Origin: Phellopilus nigrolimitatus
Taxonomy: Eukaryota > Basidiomycota > Agaricomycetes > Hymenochaetales > Hymenochaetaceae
Assembly (NCBI GenBank): GCA_021029095.1
Contig: JAJOHG010000010.1
Span: forward strand, 868,001 to 932,000
Length of the DNA: 64,000 bases
Direction: 5' to 3'
In this document: positions 34,451 to 46,473 of the stretch, in pieces
Numbering within the stretch: the first letter of the stretch is position 1
Layout: every line of letters begins with the position of its first letter
Position numbers and translations under genes: made by a program
Notes under the pieces: generated by a model
The model's database searches: none
What the model was told of the DNA's origin: nothing
Seen by the model: only the letters and a program-made list of their open reading frames with translations

Positions 34451-35104
34451 TCAAGTGCTGTACCAGCCACTCATCAGCCATGCCTCGTTGTGCAACGAGT
34501 GCACCGTGCTCAGGTCCCCGTCAGCGGCACCCGCAGGCACCTCGCGCAACCGCTTTTCTAGCGCGAATGCGATCTTCGTCAGCGCAGCTGAGCATGTCCG
34601 GTGACCGTACGGGAACGCGACGAACGCCTCGCGGTGTGTCAGGATCGCATCGAGGAAGTTGAAGTCCGCATCTCGCATGCCGGATGCGGAGCAGGCGGTG
34701 GGCGCAAAGTGCGTGTGCAGTGCATGAAGAAGGCCGCAGCCGAGGGCGGGCTCTTCATCTTTCGACGCAATAAACTGGATGCGCGTTCAGCTGATATTTA
34801 TTGTAAGAAATACAGATTGACGCACCTGGGTGTTCCCTTCCCCGTCAGTCACCTCCATCATCATCGCGTCCTCTGTGCTTGGACCCGCGTCCGAGCCAGA
34901 GTTTGCGCGGGACAACTCCAAAGGATGTATCGAACATAACTCATTCTAGACGGCGCACATAAGTATGGGAAAGATTCTCGCAAAAACATTGCAGTACGAT
35001 GACGAACATACCTGCTTGCTTTGGTCGAACTGCCCGTCAGCCGGCTCAGGAGCCCATCCTCGTAAGGTCAATGATCCAAACATGCCGCAGATCTCGGCGT
35101 CCAT
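34451..35104 (-). CDS. Hypothetical protein, 178 aa, three exons
   Basis: Exons 35104-35012 (93 nt), 34945-34826 (120 nt) and 34774-34451 (324 nt) all join at phase 0 with GTATGT/CTAG and GTGCGT/CCAG borders. The product starts MDAEICGMFGSLTLRGWAPE, has an acidic middle (NSGSDAGPSTEDAMMMEVTD), and ends in a helical segment (LGCGLLHALHTHFAP, FNFLDAILTHREAFVAFPYG, CSAALTKIAFALEKRLREVPAG, VHSLHNEAWLMSG). I recognise no family. Exact phase preservation over three exons argues that it is a real gene. No signal peptide or transmembrane helix is visible. An additional 5' exon cannot be excluded. Confidence 0.55.
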
Positions 35105-38100
35105 AGCAGAATTCACTGGGCCGTTCTACGAGGAACAAGGCATATATAACACATGCCAGTGATTATAAAGAGATTAACATTGCATTCCGGGACAGAATGT
35201 TGAGTGCAAACTAACCTCGTAGTCCAGCGACGTCGTCGAAAGGGTGCGTTGCATCGACATGGCAGTATATGCAGCGGCTATATTGGAGTCAAGTGTCGGG
35301 CTGCGGATAGTTTAAAGGAGCACGGAAAACGATCAAGGCGTGCACAGAGGAAGAGGCGACGGATAGGAGCAGCCACCAGAGCTAGTGAGCCACTCTTATT
35401 GATTCGGGAGAAGAGACAGGAGGCTTGGAACCCTCGACCCGCGGTCATCCGCTTGTGGGTGACTCGTCCGCGTAGCTTGCCTGCGAGCTCCCACGTTTCC
35501 CGCACATTGCATACGCGTGCCCTCCGACGGTGGGCGCGATCATCGCAAACTGAATAGATGTGCTTTGCGCTGCTGCATGTGAGATGATTCGAAAAGACGG
35601 AGGTGGCAAAGCAAAGCACTCGTGTGAATAAACGTGCATCTCTCAATTGTGGCCAAACATGTTGGATTCTTTTCTTTCTTTTCTTCTCGCAGTGCTGTCA
35701 GATGCTCTCTTGTGAAAAATATTTTGTTCGCCCGCTGAGGTCTTATTTTGAGCTCCTGTTCGCGATGCGGCGATACAAGTATTTCTTCTGGGTTTACGTT
35801 GACCCCGGCGACGAGTCTCCCTGGTTTCCGTTGCAACTGCTGATATTCCGAAAGGAAAACGACAAGCAACCTTGATCATATGATAATGGTTTTTATTTTA
35901 TTTTAGAAAGCGTCCTCCAGTCGACTGAACGGTCATACGTGTATTACTTCGTACTCACTCTCTATGCTGGCAAGGCGTTGCACACCCACATGGCAGCAGC
36001 CAAAAGTCTAAGCTAAATCTCAAAAGCAACTTTTTTTCAAGAAGTGACAAGAGGCCCGAAAATAATATGCCGCGATGCTTCAACGTGTTATCCCGCGAAA
36101 ATACCAAGAAGGCCTCGAGGAGGCCTCGTTCCTCGCCCTACCAACCGCTTCCCTTGCTGCACATGGCTACGGCATGGATATATTTCTTTATGCCGCGAAG
36201 CACGCCGAAGGTGAGGCGCAAGCGAATTCGACTGGCGGACTGGAATAAAAGGCGTGAGGTCTTGTTCCCGAGGTCTCAACTTCCGCTCTTCGTTACCGCC
36301 GTTCCGCATCTAGCACCATCGGTCTCCTGAGCTTCCCTTCCTAAACATTGGCCGTTTCACCGATCAACACACCTGACCACAATGTTGTACCTTCTCCTGC
36401 CCGCCTCGCTCACGACGCTCCGCTCGCACAAGCGTCCATCACACAACAAGACGCCGTCCGCGGCTTCGAATTCTACCGCGCGCACTGCGTGGCCGGCGCA
36501 TTCACACCCCCTCGCGCGCTCGCCGAGTGTGTCGTCATTCTCCTCCACGACCTCCTTCTCGTCGCACCTTTCTGGCGTGCCCGCAGACGCCCAGGCGAAG
36601 GGGAAGGGAAGCTTCTTCGCGCGTTTTGGAGCCTGAAGAACTGACGCTGATGGGTGGAGGCCCCGGCGAAGACACGTTCTGCTGCTTGGAGATGGGAAAT
36701 CGGCTTTAATCAGCTGGTACGTTCAGAACTTTTCATTTCGCTCGGATCTGAGTCCTATGGCTAATTATAACTTCGTTCCTCCAATTGTGTTCTCATGCGT
36801 AGGACTGCGCAGGACTGCGCAGACGCTCGACGCTCCACCCGTGGCTATCGACTATAATTTACGCTTTACGACATCGCATTTCAACATGTGACTCTATCGC
36901 TGGAGCCGACTCTCGACTCTGTGATGACTGGCCGGTAAATCGATGGATTGCCAGTGCGATTTTAGAAACATCGATTATTCTGGGGTTTCTGTGTATCTTT
37001 TTGTTGGGATTGAATTCGGGAATCGGGAATGGGAAATTAGATTGAGCGCAAAAGATGCTGTACATTTATGTCAAGGCAATGTATTATTCATATATTGGAA
37101 TGTAATGAAAAGTGCTGTAAAATACCTTAACCAATAACGAGCCATACATGAAAATGGCTGTAAACTTCATCTACGTGTAAACGATCAAAAAAAAGTTGCG
37201 ATCAAGTATCGGATTTCAAACACATGGGTGTTAGCATGTCGATGTAAGCATAGAGCTCCATGGCAAGACGGTAAACCGCAACCCTTGGGCGCCTTTGTGA
37301 CTCATGACAACCTGTAATAGTGCACACAGCTGATGAATATGTAGATACAGTGCTATACGGCCTCTGGGTATGTTTTAGACATGGCACAACAGCACGACAG
37401 AGAGCAGGCTGATTGGCGCAAGGAAACGCGTCTTGAACGCGTTCACGTTTAGATCTCCGCTCGAAATTTGACCTGTCGATCATCTGGGAGACGCGACGAC
37501 GCGTCCTGAACAAATAATGCTACCAACCCCTTGCCCCAATTGCACCGCATCATTATCTGGAAGTATACCTAGTATCACATAAAACTTCATATATGCTTTG
37601 CGAATCTCCTGGCGTCAATTTAGGTGATTGGCGCTGGGCAAAAGCACAGATTCACTAGGCGGCCCTCCCCCGAGCATCAAGGTACACTTCGGCTTTATGT
37701 TCCGTAATAGACCTGTAATATTCTACACGCGATGATAAGAATATCATCTACTACTCTAGAGAGGGCCTGGCCATTTGGATCGGGAGTGTGTCAGTTCAAT
37801 TTTCGTGTATGAGCGACGGAGACTAAGGGTCATTATGAGCGATAGTAGCTGCAACCACACGCTGGATACACATTAATAGTTCTCGATTCTTTCCGCTTCC
37901 TGAGAGCCCATAGTAGTGAGTCGATGCCATCGGCACCCTCGCCGGTATTTACCGACTGTCCAGGCCTCAGGGTGTACCTCAAATCTCATATCAGGTCGGA
38001 CACGGTTCTTCATCATACGCACACGTACAGATAATTTTTGCTAGAAATGGAGCGCACTAGATGTAAGCGGCGCATGATATGGGGATTTTACACAGTCATG

Positions 38101-40513
38101 TATGTGCTTCTGTACGAACAGCTTCGACACGAACTTCATGCATAACAGTTTCGGAGTTTAAAGAATTCTGTGGAAGATTAGACTTTCATACCTCAAAGTT
38201 TCATCTCAAGGACGATGAGAATTTTAAAATTTATGGAAAGCTGATAAGCATCCATGTATCGCAGAATGTCTTGTCTCACACTTTCTTCGGACTTCGGAGA
38301 AGCCTTCGTATTTCATTTCCGAGGAATAAATAGAGGGCGCTCGCCCTGTGAACATTCGGGAACAAAATGAACTCGGCTGTGCACATGTAGAAGATGCCGT
38401 CCGGCGGTATCTTAATGGCGTTGAGGGGCCTCATTTTCCTCGGTCACAGGCCCTCGCAATTTACTGCCGCGATCCTTTTACGCAGCACATGCCTAGAAAT
38501 GTCTGTATGGGAGTCCTGGGCGGTGTCCCACGCGGTCGCTGCACTGAGAACAGCCCCTCGTTAGCCACCGATGTGACCTTGGAGATGCGACACATGCACG
38601 TTATCGACGAGCTAAGCCTGGGTCTGAGTTGAGGCCTGAGTCTGGAGCGAGCAGTCAAAATGAGTAAACACCTCATGGAAGGCTGATTTGAATTGACAGG
38701 CTGTGTTCTAATATCGCATCGAGAATTGTCCCAGAATGGCAGAAATACAATAAATGAGACACGGTGGCTCATGAGCCTGAGCTATTGGTAGTGCATCATT
38801 TAGCTGCCTGGCCAAAGTCATGATGATCTACGACTTCTGGCCTTGACCGAGCTTTACAGCGTCAGATCTTGATGTATCGTTGACAGTTGCTATGTCGTCT
38901 GCGAAGTTCACACCGGGAATTCGGGAGAGGAGGTTTTAGTGAACGATTCAGCTCGAACAACACATAGCAAGTCACGTTGAGTGTTTATAGCTTACCGAGG
39001 CCTAGGATCGGAGATTGCGAAGGAAGGTGATTTAGGACGTTGCGGACTTGTCAGTATCTCGTGTAGATCAGATATTTTAGCACTGGCGACTCGAAGTGCA
39101 CGATCAAAAAGTACTTATTTTAAGCATTCACTTCTGATTACCAGAGCATCGGTTTCACCGTCTCGAACACCGAGCATTCCCAGAGTACCATTTCGCCCGA
39201 GGCGCGTAAATTGGAGAGAAACAGTAGCGCGATCGGAGGTACTCGACGGCATCTGAGCCGACTCGACGTCAAGGGCACTTGCAACACAGCACAAGTACCG
39301 CAACTAGCCCAGAAGGTCTGACAGACTTCCGAATTGGCCTGGGATTGCTGGCAGCTAGACTGAATGATCGCGAGCCCGGCGAGTTCGGCGCTACGGCTGT
39401 CCGGCGGCCGCCAACTCGCCTATCGTGCGAAGACAAAGTTCGATGTATTGAGTCCGTTCCGTTCGTGAGTGGCTGCCAGCTCCATGCCGATAGATACGGG
39501 AGAGGCAGTTTTGAATAGTGGAGTGCCGGGCTTGTTATCGTATCGACACATACATATGCATAGTCTGCAGGTGAACGAAGTGAAGATGACGAGGAAGAGG
39601 AAGAGGCACCGGCTGCCCAGGTTGATAGGCTTGCCAAAGTAGCAAGGTAGGTAGCCAAAAGATTTCTCTGAGGGATGAAGGGAGTCGGATGGTACGCGCC
39701 TTCGGACTAAACGCCGATCCCACCACTTTAATTCTATTTTAGTCTTTAGTCTTTTCGTTCTCTGAGCGGAAGAAAATTTTGCTGTTCCGAAAAAGCCGGA
39801 GCACGCATTGCGTGGGATCATGTAGAAACCCGCGAAGGAGGGGCTGGGAAAGACGAGACAGTGCATTAGAAAACAGTAAACTGCTATGTACGTACGTACG
39901 ACTATCGGACTGATTAATATGTATGACGAGGACACGGACAGACACACGGTGGGTTCGAAGCACACTGGAGGAGGAACACACGGGGAACACACGGGGAACG
40001 CAAGGAACGCACCGAGAACACAGAGCACGGCGATGTACTGGAGACCGTTTCGAGGAGACCGAGACAGTGAAAGAGCTATCTACAATTGCGAATGCGATGA
40101 TGCAAGGGGAGTATAAATATGTATGGTGGTTCCAAGCTGAAGGGAGAAGAGAGAGCAAATAAAGCAGAGTCACAGTGCGGGGTTGGGGTAAAGCAGATAA
40201 GACGGTAGATGGGGATCTATGGTACCCGATAGCGGGGATCAGATGTTGCTGAGGAGAAGAATGGATCGATGGTGGTGACTAATTGGGCGGGGAGCAGGTC
40301 TAGATAGCAACCCGAGAGGAAACGTGCTTGTGCAGGGGTATGTAACGGAGCGAAAAGGAATAAAGAAAGGGGGAAAAAGCGGGGGAAAAATATAACGCAT
40401 GGAAGGAGTTTTGGTCGTCCCGCAAGCGCCATATAGATACAGCGAAGCTTCGATGGAAGGGACAAGCAAGTGCCGCAATCACGAAGTAGCGGAGACAGAC
40501 GTCAGACGGCACC
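35105..40513. other. Gene-poor region, 5.4 kb
   Basis: No gene with recognisable product. Open frames at 36097-36330 and 36382-36636 (plus) are GC-rich (one frame QRVIPRKYQEGLEEASFLALPT, another Ser-rich and ending KGKGSFFARFGA) and may be relic exons. 36720-39260 is AT-rich with many stops and no repeat found by eye. Around 39955-40020 there is a short tandem array of ACACACGGGGA-type units. 40120-40400 is purine-rich on plus and is probably the 3' UTR of the minus-strand gene at 40514. Confidence 0.4.
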
Positions 40514-41570
40514 TCAGTAGTGCATCGATGTTGTACGCCTCCGTCCGCCGCCCGGCAACACCGGAGCGTCTTTTCGTCTCAACGCGTTCGCGTTCATGGG
40601 GTAGTGTGAGCCTTGTGATCCGGCGCCAGACCCGGTTCCGGAAGATGAGCCGAAGATGCGCTTGAAAAGCGGCTGCTTCTTAGTAGGCGAGACGGGTTGA
40701 GAAGGGGAGGCATAGGCCGGAGATTGGTAAGTTTGTGCGGCTTGTGAGGCATACGGAGAGGCATGGGTCGGCGAGGTGCTCTGTGGAGACTGCACGTAAG
40801 GAAATAGGTTAGCGAAACATCATCATGGGATAAGCGAACGCGGCGAAGGAGAAGATGAAAGGCACGAGGAGAGCGGAAGAAGGAAAAGAGAGAAAGTTAC
40901 GTACGCGGACCTCTACGCGCGTGCCGGGCGCAGGGATGACGACGTACGTCTGGTGGCCGTGGGTCATCACGACCGGGTGACCGGGAGCGGATGGGTAGTG
41001 CGGCTGCGGTTGCGATTGGATCAGTGTCTGCGTCTGCGCGGGGAGGGTGGCGGAGCGCACAGGTCCCTTAGACAGCTGGACCTGGCTCGAGCTGAAGGCG
41101 GGCTGCGAGGCATGGGCATACGTCTGCGAACGCGCGGGCGGCGGGCGGGAGTGTGCGCGCGCGCCCGATCGAGAGTGGGAGTGCGGCCGCGAATGGGGTG
41201 GGGAACTGGAGCTCGGGCCCGCACTTGCCCGGGGCGCCGCGGGTGCGCCGTAAGTCTGGACGAGTGTCTGCGAGGATGCGTTGGATGGGCCGCGGTGGTG
41301 GTGGGCATGGTGGTAGTTGTGGCGGTCGCGTGTCCTGCTGTGCGATTGGCCGCTGACGGCGCGGGGGTCGACGGGTGTAGATGCTGAGCGCACTAGGGGC
41401 TTCGTTGGTGGGTTGGCCGGCGCTGGAGGGGGATCGCCGTACTCTGAAGGGAGGAAGGGGTTGCCGTAGCGGGGTGCCTCATAGCTCTGTCGGTCGACCC
41501 AGCGGGCGATGGCGCGCTGCTTCACCATGTACTTTTCGTACGCGTCGGGTGAGTAGTCGTACTCGGTCAT
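40514..41570 (-). CDS. Disordered Pro/Ser/His-rich protein, 313 aa
   Basis: Exons 41570-40905 and 40789-40514 join at phase 0 (GTACGT...GTGCAG). Starts MTEYDYSPDAYEKYMVKQRAIARWVDRQSYEAPRY, then a long low-complexity region with His-rich (HHAHHHR), Ser/Pro/Arg and Gln/Pro runs, a more ordered centre GHPVVMTHGHQTYVVIPAPG, and a basic tail SPTKKQPLFKRIFGSSSG ... GGGRRRTTSMHY. The YVVIPAPG element and conserved-looking N-terminus suggest a short folded or binding motif in a mostly disordered protein. Function unknown. Upstream of the start (about 41580-41700) is a pyrimidine-rich stretch on the minus strand typical of fungal core promoters, with a TATATAT at about 41690. Confidence 0.7.
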
Positions 41571-41990
41571 GGCAGCTTTTCCTCTTTTTTTTCTCTCTTC
41601 TTCTCTGTCTGTCTTTCTCCTTGTTTATATGCGGAGAGGAAATGGAAGACGAAGGGGGTAGCTGTGAGGGAGAGGGAGAGGGGGATATATATGCGCTAGC
41701 GGGGAGTATAGTTAGATCATGGGTATAAGTTGGGTATAAGTAGCCTGCTCAGCTGCTGTAGACTTGGATGCCAGCCTGCCAGCCACGCTCCCTTCTTCGG
41801 GAAAAGAAAAAATCCTCTCTCCCGATTGGGATGTATTATCACTCCCAAATCAGGCCTAGTTTGGGTTCTATTTAGTTTTAAATAAATGTTCATTTAGTTT
41901 ATTTAAAAAAATTCATTTATTTCCTATTTCTGCTTCCGCCTTCCGTTTCTGCCAACCCTCGGCTCTGTTGCTCATCGTCTGCGGTGCTCG
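41571..41990. promoter_or_regulatory. Divergent intergenic region between the Pro/His-rich gene and NAD kinase
   Basis: 420 bp separating two divergent start codons. It holds a TATATAT box near 41690 oriented for either gene and an AT-rich block at 41860-41925. No operator recognised. Confidence 0.4.
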
Positions 41991-43791
41991 ATGTCTGCTC
42001 TCCGAGGCCTGTCCAGAGCAGTAGCTCGATGTCGACGGCGTTCATCGACCAATTTTAATATTCTGCTCCGCCCCTTATCAAATTCAAATCTATTTTCGAC
42101 ATATTTGCGTTCGTCGCAGCCGTGCGTACCCGCCGTCACCGTGTCTGTACGCGACGACAAGGTTCACCCTCGAGAAAGACAGTGCCTCTCTAAGCAGTCC
42201 ACATGTGAATGCTAGCACGAGTGCGAGTGCGAGTGCGGGTGCGGGTCCTAACCCCATAGTCGGCCCTCTGCGGCTTCCGCCCAAAACAATCCTCATCGTA
42301 AACAAACTACGCACGAGGCCCGTTGTCGATGCAATGGAATCTCTCCTCGCGTGTGTTTTTTCCCCCACTCTTATCTTATTATTCAAAATTGCTGAGTTAG
42401 AAGGCCCATAGACACATACACGTCAAGTACCCTGGTACGACTGTCTTTCATGAAAAAAGGGCTGATATCCCGGACGGCGTAGAGGCCTGGGAACCAGGTG
42501 CGTTCTTTCTGAGTCTCTCCACCGCTAAGCCTGCAACACTGATGTAACGGACTGATTGCAGGCCAGCCCATCGACCTCGTCGTCACCCTCGGTGGTGATG
42601 GCACTATCCTCCACGCCAGCTCCTTGTTCAAGAAGGGCGCTGTTCCACCTGTCCTCAGCTTCTCTATGGGCACCCTTGGCTTTTTGTTGCCCTTTCGTGA
42701 GTAGCGTGGTTTTCGTCATCAAGGTTCTGCTCTTGTGTCTGTGTGGTCATCGAAAGATGTTCCGTTTGGACTGATATACACGCTCTGGCCCATCTCCCTA
42801 CCTCGCAACTTGCGGACTAAAACAACATAGCTTATGTCCGTCCGGGAGCAGACAGATCTATCATCGTTCTCCTATCACGCGTCCAAACCTAACAACCTTG
42901 AACTTTAACTGATACTTCCAGACATCGACGACTTCGCACCCGCCCTTGAGAGCGCCTTTCTCGGCAAAGCCACCGTGCTCTACCGAATGCGCCTTTCGTG
43001 CACCTTCCAGGACTGTGACGGGAATGAGATCGGCGGGCCGGGAGACGGTGCGTCTCCCCTCCTTAATCCATCGGACACGGGAACTTGAACTTTGAACTTA
43101 CGCCTGTGCAGCTTGGCAGGTGATGAACGAGGTAGCGCTGCACCGCGGTCGCTCGGCGCACCTGAACACCATTGATGCCTTCGTTGATGGCCAGCATCTC
43201 ACCGAGGCCGTATCAGACGGCCTCATCGTTGCCACTCCCACCGGCTCGACCGCGTACTCGCTCTCCGCCGGCGGGCCCATCGTGCATCCCAGTCTCAGCG
43301 CGATGGTGCTGACCCCGATATGTCCGCGGAGCCTCAGCTTTCGGCCGCTGGTCTTCCCCGCAACAAGTCGGGTGACGCTTCGGGTCTGTTTTCTCCCCGT
43401 TTTCTTATTTGCGTGTTTTTGCTTATGGTCGCACATGATGTCATTTGTCATGCAGATCGGCGAGCGCTCGCGTGCCCCTGCGGGCGTGTCGATGGATGGG
43501 CAAGAGGCGCGCGTGCTCGCGCCGGGAGAGAGCGTCACCGTGCGCGCGAGCCCGCACCCGATTCCGTGCATCAACCGCTCCAGCATCGCTGAGAAGCCCG
43601 CGCACGACCGCCTCGACGGCGGCTCGTCGCATTTGACTTTCCGGGAAGAGGGAAGGGCCGGCGAGCAGGGCGGCCACTACACGGAGGGCGCCGGCCCTGG
43701 CGCGGAGGACGACTGGGTGCGCGATATCAATAATCTGCTGCAGTATAATGCGACGTTTAGGAGCAAGGCACTGTTGAGGCATAGTCGGTAG
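41991..43791 (+). CDS. NAD kinase, mitochondrial-type (Pos5-like)
   Basis: Phosphorylates NAD(H) to NADP(H). Seven exons join cleanly: 41991-42121, 42198-42350, 42412-42497, 42562-42696, 42922-43047, 43112-43383, 43456-43791 (412 aa). The N-terminus ([23 protein letters not shown]...) is Arg/Ser-rich with no acidic residue in the first 40 positions, as for a mitochondrial presequence. Core motifs: [14 protein letters not shown] (GGDGT), [50 protein letters not shown] (second NAD-binding motif) and GVSMDGQE. The C-terminal extension [26 protein letters not shown] is typical of fungal enzymes. The first donor (GTGCGT at 42122) was chosen because it alone restores phase to PHVNASTS...[12 protein letters not shown]. 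Confidence 0.92.
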
Positions 43792-44693
43792 CGAATAGCG
43801 GCGGCTTGCGTGGGTGAAAACGGACCTTGGTCCGGTGCCTGGAGCGGAGGGATAGGGCGAGACAGGGATATGGCGGGACGCGGGGTGCAACTCTACTCAA
43901 TGTTCATCAAAATAAACTATAGGGCTGTACACAGTGGGTTCTTGTGTATAATTGGATCAGGGCTTCTTGGGTTTTCAGTGTCACTTCCCGCTTGTAAGAT
44001 CTTCGTGGAGGCGCGGAGAACTGCGATGATCTCTGTCGTCGCGTACCGCGTGCGATAGAAATTGAGAAGTCTGTTCGAGTGATTATGAAGAGTAGCGACG
44101 TTCAAGGAACAAGACTATATCATCCTATATCTACCATCGTGATATAGACGTTTGAAGTGATCCAAAAAAGCAATATCGCCATCATATTACAGATCGAGAA
44201 GATTTATATAAGTGTTACGCGGGCGGCAAAAGTATAAAATCCAGGGCGCTCTCGAAGTTAAGGTACATAGGCGCCCGAGATTCAGGGCGATTGAGGTATT
44301 TCGTTGGCATTCCCTTTCATTGAAAAGTTCAAATCACTCGGATTTGGGAAACGGAAAAGGAGAGTTACTATAGCTATTTGTATTCTGGATGTACAGTAGG
44401 TTTGGGGCAATGAGGTATTGATACATGGATGAATTACATGTCAAGCGAAAAGCCGAGAGGAATGTCCGATTTGGTCTAAATGCAGCGGGAAAATCACAAT
44501 GTTTAGGAATTACGAAAGAAAGGACCAAAAAAGGGACGCCATAGCCAGCCAGACATGCTTGGATGCCAGAGGGCGGAAGTCGCGACAATGCCAATGTAGG
44601 GAAAGAAGTCGAGCCAGAGTGAAATGTGAGGATAAGTTATGGGTATTCGGAATGTGTGTCCGTCGGTTGGATACATCGCGTCCCGGGTTCGCC
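43792..44693. other. Convergent intergenic region
   Basis: About 900 bp between the NAD kinase stop and the stop of the next minus-strand gene. AT-rich, with no supported exon, repeat or RNA gene. Confidence 0.45.
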
Positions 44694-45345
44694 TCATCGG
44701 TGCTTGCCAAACCATCCGAGCGCGCTCGTACAGCGCTTCATCACCGGCGACGCGGGCTGCTGCAACAAAGCCTGCGGTGACCTGTCTGAGTCGCGTAGGT
44801 CCGCGCCCAGCAAGTTGCTGTCCTTGCTGTCTCCGAAGCTCAGGCCGGGGCCCGAACCGCTATATCCGTACTGCGGGGGTGCATCCTCTGTAATCCCCGG
44901 GGCGGAGGTGATGATGTCCGTCTCGGATTTGGCTGCGCGGGAGGTGCTCGCGAGCGGCAGAATGGAGAGGTCGACTATTTCGTATGTCGCGAGCGAGTGC
45001 AGAACGCGGCCCCACGCCATGGGCGCGATGCGCACCGTGCGCAGCATGCTGCCGACACGAACGTTGACTGAAAATGCGATACGCTCGCGCGCAACGTGCT
45101 GCAAGTTGTGGAAAAACGCCTTGTGCGTAGTCGAGTGCTTTCTATGATAGAAAATGAGGAAAAAGTTAGTGGCGGTAATTTTAAAAAGAGGGCGGCATGG
45201 AGCTGACCTCGAAGTCCGAAGTCGGTTGCACATAGACCATCTCGTTGTCTAAACGATAGGTGACGAGCTCAGCGGGAGTCTTTTGCTGTGGCGGCTGCTT
45301 CGAGGAAGAGCGCGAGGAAGGGTTGGGAGAGCGTCTGGACATCAT
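44694..45345 (-). CDS. Hypothetical protein, two exons, one frame break
   Basis: Exon 1 (45345-45208) reads MMSRRSPNPSSRSSSKQPP then ELVTYRLDNEMVYVQPTSDFE and ends at a GTCAGC donor. Exon 2 starts at 45141 after CATAG with EKALDYAQGVF in phase. The remaining product, ARERIAFSVNVRVGSMLRTVRIAPMAWGRVLHSLATYEIVDL and an acidic Ser-rich tail ending KRCTSALGWFGKHR, lies one frame away, so a one-base slip is needed between 45125 and 45090, where there is a TTTTT run. The pattern (basic head, YRL, beta-rich middle, YEIVDL) suggests a small folded domain. I do not recognise a family or function. Confidence 0.55.
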
Positions 45346-46473
45346 ATATGGATAGCAGAGCACAGCAGAGAAGATAATAAGCTCTTCAGAGAATCTGCAA
45401 TGAAGCTTGCAGAGCGCTTTTAACTATAGTCGGTGTTGGGGTTTGAAGGGTATGAGCAAGGCCGGTTGGAGGGCGGGGCTTTATACTGTCCGCCACATAA
45501 GTGGCAAAAAATAGATAGCGCCAAGGGCATAAAAGCGTTAGCATCGCATCGCACAGTCCATGACTGCACGCCACATAGTACAGGAAGATGAAAATTAGCT
45601 GCATTGTCGGAAACATGGGGATTGCACAGCCCGCACTGCCTCGGAGCTCAGATTATATTAGGAACGCAAGTCGGAGTATCGTTCTTCTAGGATGGGCTGT
45701 CCAGCGAATGGTTACAGGGCCTGACCGTGCATTTTGAGGATTGTCTATTTGGATTGCCTGTGCATCTGGTTGATGGTGGATGGCAGATAAGATGAAAAGG
45801 CGCTCAGCGTCGTCGGTTCGATTTCTGCAGAAATTTCCTTTTTCCGCGTGCTTCGAAGACCACCGCCCCCTTCCTAAAAGGGAACCTATTTGCGCTCGTC
45901 GACTCGGCCGCAAGACCGCAAACTCACTCCATTCGTTTACAACCGGAGTCCTCGACCGACGGAGATCGGTGTCTACAGTAGACGTGCGGAATGGTATGTA
46001 GGATGTTTACGGTTCGATCCGAGTTTATAATTTGTGGCGGCTCGGACTTCAAGATGGCTCAGTTTATTCCCTTCAAGTTTATGCTTCTGTGCCTCTTTAT
46101 ACAGGTACATGTAGTACAGCAGCTCAGTTGACTCTAACCTGCATTGGGTGGGCGTCAGGTTGAGATGAGGCGGTGGAGACACATAGTCGGCCATTGTAAC
46201 CTGATAGATGTACTCTCTCGAATTTGGTATACAACGTGAGAGCAGAATGATCAGAAAACAGTTAGGGGTTTTCTGCTATATAAGGTATGTGATTGCTGGT
46301 CAGCAAATCAGCTTGAGTTTCTCCTAATCGGGAGATTTGATTCATATCCACGCCGAAGCTGCTACTAGGCGCTACTCACTGCTATTCTCTGGCGTTCCTC
46401 ACGTCAGTTGGCTCAGTTTCAACGAGCCTGCGCCCTCCACCACGCCATCTGCTTCTGTTTTCGATGAGCCATC
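45346..46473. other. Intergenic, divergent promoters
   Basis: About 1.1 kb between the divergent starts of the small hypothetical gene and the Spa2 gene. No coding frame with support. Sequence is mixed, with AT-rich patches and no repeat recognised. Confidence 0.45.

Noticed and set aside
37620..38060. Possible LTR or other transposon in the gene-poor region
   Set aside because: No matching direct repeat, primer-binding site, polypurine tract or inverted termini could be found by eye.
39269..40173. Several 60-200 aa minus-strand frames (39269-40173)
   Set aside because: Low-complexity Ser/Cys/Val-rich translation of a pyrimidine-rich 3' region; no start context, splice pattern or similarity.
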